Shown here in pieces: positions 61,149 through 64,000 of a stretch of DNA of 64,000 bases. Each line of letters opens with the position of its first letter. Position 1 is the stretch's first letter. Both the position numbers and the translations under genes were made by a program. The notes below the pieces were generated by a model. That model worked only from the letters and a program-made list of their open reading frames with translations. It was not told where the DNA came from and ran no database searches. Origin of the DNA: SZAS-18 sp038322235 (GTDB taxonomy: Bacteria > Verrucomicrobiota > Verrucomicrobiia > Chthoniobacterales > SZAS-18); contig JBBQFQ010000012.1 of the NCBI GenBank assembly GCA_038322235.1, forward strand, positions 1-64,000. Direction: 5' to 3'.

Positions 61149-62120
61149 TTACGACGCCAGGATCTCCTCGACCCGCTGCATCGCGTCATCCGTGAGCTTC
61201 GGGACGGCGTCGATTGCCTTGAAATTCTCGACCACGTGGGATGCCCGGGATGCTCCCGTAATGACCGTGCTGACGTGGGGATTCTTCAGGCACCACGCGA
61301 GCGCAAAGCATGGCAGAGACAGGCCGAGCTCCGTGGCGAGGCTTCCGAGCTTCTCAACCAGCCTGCCGCGCCCCTTCTCGAGGGATTTCTCCATGCTCTT
61401 CTTGAGCCACTCGTAGTTGGGGAGGTCCACGCGTGTTCCCGAGGTCGCGGCGAGGCCGGCATGGTATTTCCCGGTGAGGAGCCCGCTCGCGAGCGGGGAC
61501 CAGATCGTCGTGCCAAGCCCGATGCTTTCATAGAGCGGAGCGAAGTCGCGTTCCACTTTCTCGCGCTCGAACAGATTGTACTGCGGCTGCTCCATCTGGG
61601 GAAGCGCGACCTTCCACTCGCGCGCGAGCTTCGCCGCCTCGACGATCTGCGCGCCCGTCCATTCACTCGTGCCCCAATACAGAATTTTCCCCTGCCGGAC
61701 GAGGTCTCCCATCGCGAGGACGGTTTCCTCGATCGGTGTTTCCGGGTCGGGTCGATGGCAGAAGTACAGGTCGAGATAATCGACCTGAAGTCGGCGCAGG
61801 GCCGCATGACAGGCCTCGGTAACGTGTTTCCGGGAGAGACCGTTTTGCGTCACGGCGTCGCCGCCCCAGAAAACTTTGCTCGAGACCGACCACGTCTCCC
61901 GCGCCCAGCCCGTTCGCTTCAGGATCCGGCCCATCACTTCTTCCGCCTTCCCCGCCGCGTAGGCTTCCGCGTTGTCGAAGAAATTGCAGCCCGCGTCATA
62001 AGCGGCCGTCATGCATGCCTCCGCGTCCTCCTCGCTCATCTGCTGCGCGAACGTCACCCAGGCGCCGAACGACAGGGCGCTGACCTTCAGTCCGGATTTT
62101 CCAAGTCGGCGGTATTCCAT
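61149..62120 (-). CDS. Aldo/keto reductase (Kv-beta-like/YghZ type)
   Basis: A 323-residue NADPH-dependent oxidoreductase of the AKR superfamily. The catalytic set is Asp in CNFFDNAEAYAAG, Tyr in the same segment, Lys in SSKVFWGG and His in DLYFCHRPDPETP. Segments NLFEREKVERDFAPLYE, and TVITGASRASHVVENFKAI at the C terminus (NADPH site), match the AKR6/AKR14 groups of potassium-channel beta-subunit-like reductases. The substrate is probably a small carbonyl such as methylglyoxal; the sequence does not settle it. It converges with uvrA, 28 bases apart. Confidence 0.9.
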   Translation of the reverse strand: MEYRRLGKSGLKVSALSFGAWVTFAQQMSEEDAEACMTAAYDAGCNFFDNAEAYAAGKAEEVMGRILKRTGWARETWSVSSKVFWGGDAVTQNGLSRKHVTEACHAALRRLQVDYLDLYFCHRPDPETPIEETVLAMGDLVRQGKILYWGTSEWTGAQIVEAAKLAREWKVALPQMEQPQYNLFEREKVERDFAPLYESIGLGTTIWSPLASGLLTGKYHAGLAATSGTRVDLPNYEWLKKSMEKSLEKGRGRLVEKLGSLATELGLSLPCFALAWCLKNPHVSTVITGASRASHVVENFKAIDAVPKLTDDAMQRVEEILAS

Positions 62121-62176
62121 CCGGAAAGGACGGAGGTCCGGCCCGGCTGTCGAACGATTTCTGCCCTAGCTCGAAC

Positions 62177-62392
62177 CTACGGCTTCCGCCGCAGCCAGCT
62201 CACAAGTCGCGCGATCCCCAGGCCCGCCAGGCCAGCCGACGCGAACCACGCGTTGAACACCCCCATCTGGATTCCGCCGTGCCAGGCGAACCACGTTGAC
62301 CCGCCCTCCGCCCTCGCCTTCGCCACGAAAAGCGTGGCGGCAGTGAAAAGAAGGATGATGCGGAGGAGATTTCCGAGATCGAGGGCCTTCAT
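62177..62392 (-). CDS. Small membrane protein of unknown function (71 aa)
   Basis: Starts MKALDLGNLLRIILLFTAAT, a hydrophobic helix, then a polar loop with GGSTWFAWHGGIQ, and a second helix (GVFNAWFASAGLAGLGIARL) with a basic end. No motif is recognised. It begins 6 bases after the upstream helical-repeat gene stop on the same strand, which supports it as a real, co-transcribed gene. Confidence 0.5.
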   Translation of the reverse strand: MKALDLGNLLRIILLFTAATLFVAKARAEGGSTWFAWHGGIQMGVFNAWFASAGLAGLGIARLVSWLRRKP

Positions 62393-62398
62393 GAGTGC

Positions 62399-64000
62399 CT
62401 ACGGCAGGCCAACCTTTCGCCGGGCGGCACCATACAGACTCCGCTCCTCCGGCAGCATGCGAGCTGGTTCGGCGATCCGCAGATAGCGCTGGGCGTCTGC
62501 GATCTCCCCCGCCGCCGCCAGCATGACGCCGTAGTAGCCCGCGCGCGCAGGCTCGGTCAGCTGCGCCTCGGGCAGGCGCTTCATTCGCGCCACGGCCTCC
62601 TTGAACGCGCCGGCCTTGAATTCCGCAAACGCTCGCGCACAGACCACCGTGGCATCTGCGGGCTGGGACTCCGCGCGACGCCGGGCCAGAGCGCGCGCTT
62701 GGTCGGTCCGCTCCTCCAGCAGCAGGGCCATGAAGATGAAATTGTTTTGCGCCACCTCTCCACCGAGTTTGCGCTCGATCATCGAGGTGAAGACGCGCAG
62801 CAATCCGCGCGTGTCCTGAGCCTTGTCGTATTCGGAGAAGAGCGCGATGAGCGCCCGTTCCGTCTCCGGAGGATCCAGTGCGACGATGCGCCACAGCGCA
62901 TCGGTCGCATCGGCCGGCCGGTTCCAGGACGACGCCAGCGCGGCAAGGTCGAGGAGGGCGCTCGGGCGGCGCGCCGCGGCGGAAATCGCCAGCCCCCACG
63001 TCGCCTTCGACTGCGCGGATTTCCCGAGGAGCTGCTCAGCCCGGGAGAGCAGGCCGAGCCGCAAAACCTCCCGCAGACCCCAGTCTTTCCCGTCGCCCGT
63101 GAGGGTCCGTTCCATCGCCTCCCAGTTCGATTGGTCCTGGTAGGCGGCGGCGACCTCAAGCGCGATCTCCGGCCGGGTGGCGTCGGCGATCGGGAGCTGC
63201 GCGGCCCAGGCGGTGGACTCGGCGATCCGCCGGTGTTTGCGCATCCATTGCAGCAGGGGCGCCGCGTTTGCGGGATCGCGCGCGGCGGCGGTCTTGAGCG
63301 TTTCAAGGTAGGACGCGGCATCGCTCGCGCCGCCTGCCTCCATGAGCGTGAGCAGCCGCAGACTGTCCTCCCAGGTCGCTTCCGGCGCGGAGGCCGCGAG
63401 GCGTCCCCATTCCACCGCCTCTGCGGTGCGGCCAGCGGTGGCGGCGAAGTCGCGCAGCGTTTGACGGGCGGGCTGCTGGAGTCTTGCCTCGCTCCCCCGC
63501 GCGGCAGCCTCAAGTTCGATGATCGCCGCCTTCCGCACCGCCTCCGTTGGGGAGTTGATCAGCGCGTTAGCTTCGTTGAAGGCGTGTTCAGGATTTGTGG
63601 GCTGGAGTTTGCGCGCCTCGGCGAAGGCCGCCGCCGCGTCTTCCCAACGTCGCTCCAAAAGCGCCGTGGCCCCGGTGAGCGCGAGGAAATCGGTTCCCCC
63701 TCGAAGCGCTCCCGGTACTTTCGCAAGCGCGGCCTTGGCGAGGTCGACCTGTCGAAAACGAACGCACGTCGCCGCCACGTCCAAAACATGCTGCGGGACG
63801 TCCGGTTCGAGCGTCATCAGTCGCGAGCGCCACGAGATCGCGTCCATCGTTCCGGCCTGCTCATACATGTCGGCCATCGCCATCGTGGCGGCGACGCTTT
63901 CCGGGTCGATCTGCAACGCCCGCTGGAGGAGAAGGAACGCGTTCCGGCCTTTGCCTGCGTTCGACTCGGCCCGGGCTTGACCGACGAGACGGTCCGGCGC
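62399..64000 (-). CDS. TPR-like helical-repeat protein, N terminus beyond the window
   Basis: The open frame continues through base 64000, so the start is outside. The visible 533 residues are built of degenerate TPR-like helix pairs (for example DFLALTGATALLERRWEDAA, PTNPEHAFNEANALIN and PADATDALWRIVALDP), rich in Ala and Arg, with no enzymatic motif. A TTG at 63916 is the first alternative start inside the window but is not needed. Likely a protein-interaction scaffold, possibly exported; the signal region cannot be seen. Confidence 0.7.
   Translation of the reverse strand, partial: APDRLVGQARAESNAGKGRNAFLLLQRALQIDPESVAATMAMADMYEQAGTMDAISWRSRLMTLEPDVPQHVLDVAATCVRFRQVDLAKAALAKVPGALRGGTDFLALTGATALLERRWEDAAAAFAEARKLQPTNPEHAFNEANALINSPTEAVRKAAIIELEAAARGSEARLQQPARQTLRDFAATAGRTAEAVEWGRLAASAPEATWEDSLRLLTLMEAGGASDAASYLETLKTAAARDPANAAPLLQWMRKHRRIAESTAWAAQLPIADATRPEIALEVAAAYQDQSNWEAMERTLTGDGKDWGLREVLRLGLLSRAEQLLGKSAQSKATWGLAISAAARRPSALLDLAALASSWNRPADATDALWRIVALDPPETERALIALFSEYDKAQDTRGLLRVFTSMIERKLGGEVAQNNFIFMALLLEERTDQARALARRRAESQPADATVVCARAFAEFKAGAFKEAVARMKRLPEAQLTEPARAGYYGVMLAAAGEIADAQRYLRIAEPARMLPEERSLYGAARRKVGLP

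Noticed and set aside
1..64000. tRNA or rRNA genes, prophage, integrase or complete insertion sequence
   Set aside because: No cloverleaf with a TTCRA arm, no rRNA core motif and no transposase or integrase motif was found by eye; short or divergent cases could be missed.

Overview
The window is high-GC, gene-dense bacterial DNA. A double-length UvrA of about 1,930 residues, an RNase HIII (RnhC), a lysine/alanine-repeat histone H1-like protein, a PEP-CTERM protein, and lipid A synthesis (LpxK) together point to a Gram-negative member of the PVC superphylum, most likely Verrucomicrobiota. This assignment is inferred from gene content; no rRNA or tRNA gene was seen.

1-10 kb: a sirtuin remnant and a frameshifted membrane-protein gene sit at the left edge. 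They are followed by an RNB exoribonuclease, a CbpA-type J protein, a YdeI-like protein, an overlapping pair with DJ-1/PfpI domains (a GlxA-type AraC regulator and an exported YHS-DJ-1 protein), argG, a DUF3309 miniprotein and a POT peptide transporter.

10-23.2 kb: a nitrate-assimilation locus forms the metabolic core. A divergent LysR regulator faces a probable single operon of nine tightly spaced or overlapping genes. In order these are a signal-less NrtA-like (NasS-like) protein, a Tat-exported NrtA, the permease NrtB, two ATPases, a CysJ-type flavoprotein, a siroheme nitrite reductase, a fused DmsB-DmsC electron-transfer protein and the molybdenum nitrate reductase NasA. The encoded route is uptake, nitrate to nitrite, then nitrite to ammonium. 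A 33-bp interrupted palindrome covers the LysR start codon.

23.2-36.3 kb: this is an accessory-looking stretch. It holds an ECF sigma factor with a large membrane domain, a response regulator, a PEP-CTERM protein, an orphan gene running into a 20-bp-period tandem array, and an eroded type I restriction-modification locus (hsdM, hsdS and hsdR remnants) that keeps an apparently intact HTH-ImmA/PIN pair. A coiled-coil orphan and a 994-residue secreted beta-helix protein follow.

36.4-64 kb: housekeeping genes. These include ychF, lpxK, thrB, a TraB/GumN protein, a TPR protein and rph. A long minus-strand run then carries mutY, trpB, yicC, gmk, coaC, coaB, the H1-like gene, an inositol-phosphatase-like gene, ispF, cysS, a YciI protein and a catalytically dead HtrA-like PDZ protein. 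On the plus strand are rnhC, an HU/IHF gene and the giant uvrA. The window ends in an aldo/keto reductase, a small membrane protein and a helical-repeat protein cut by the right edge.
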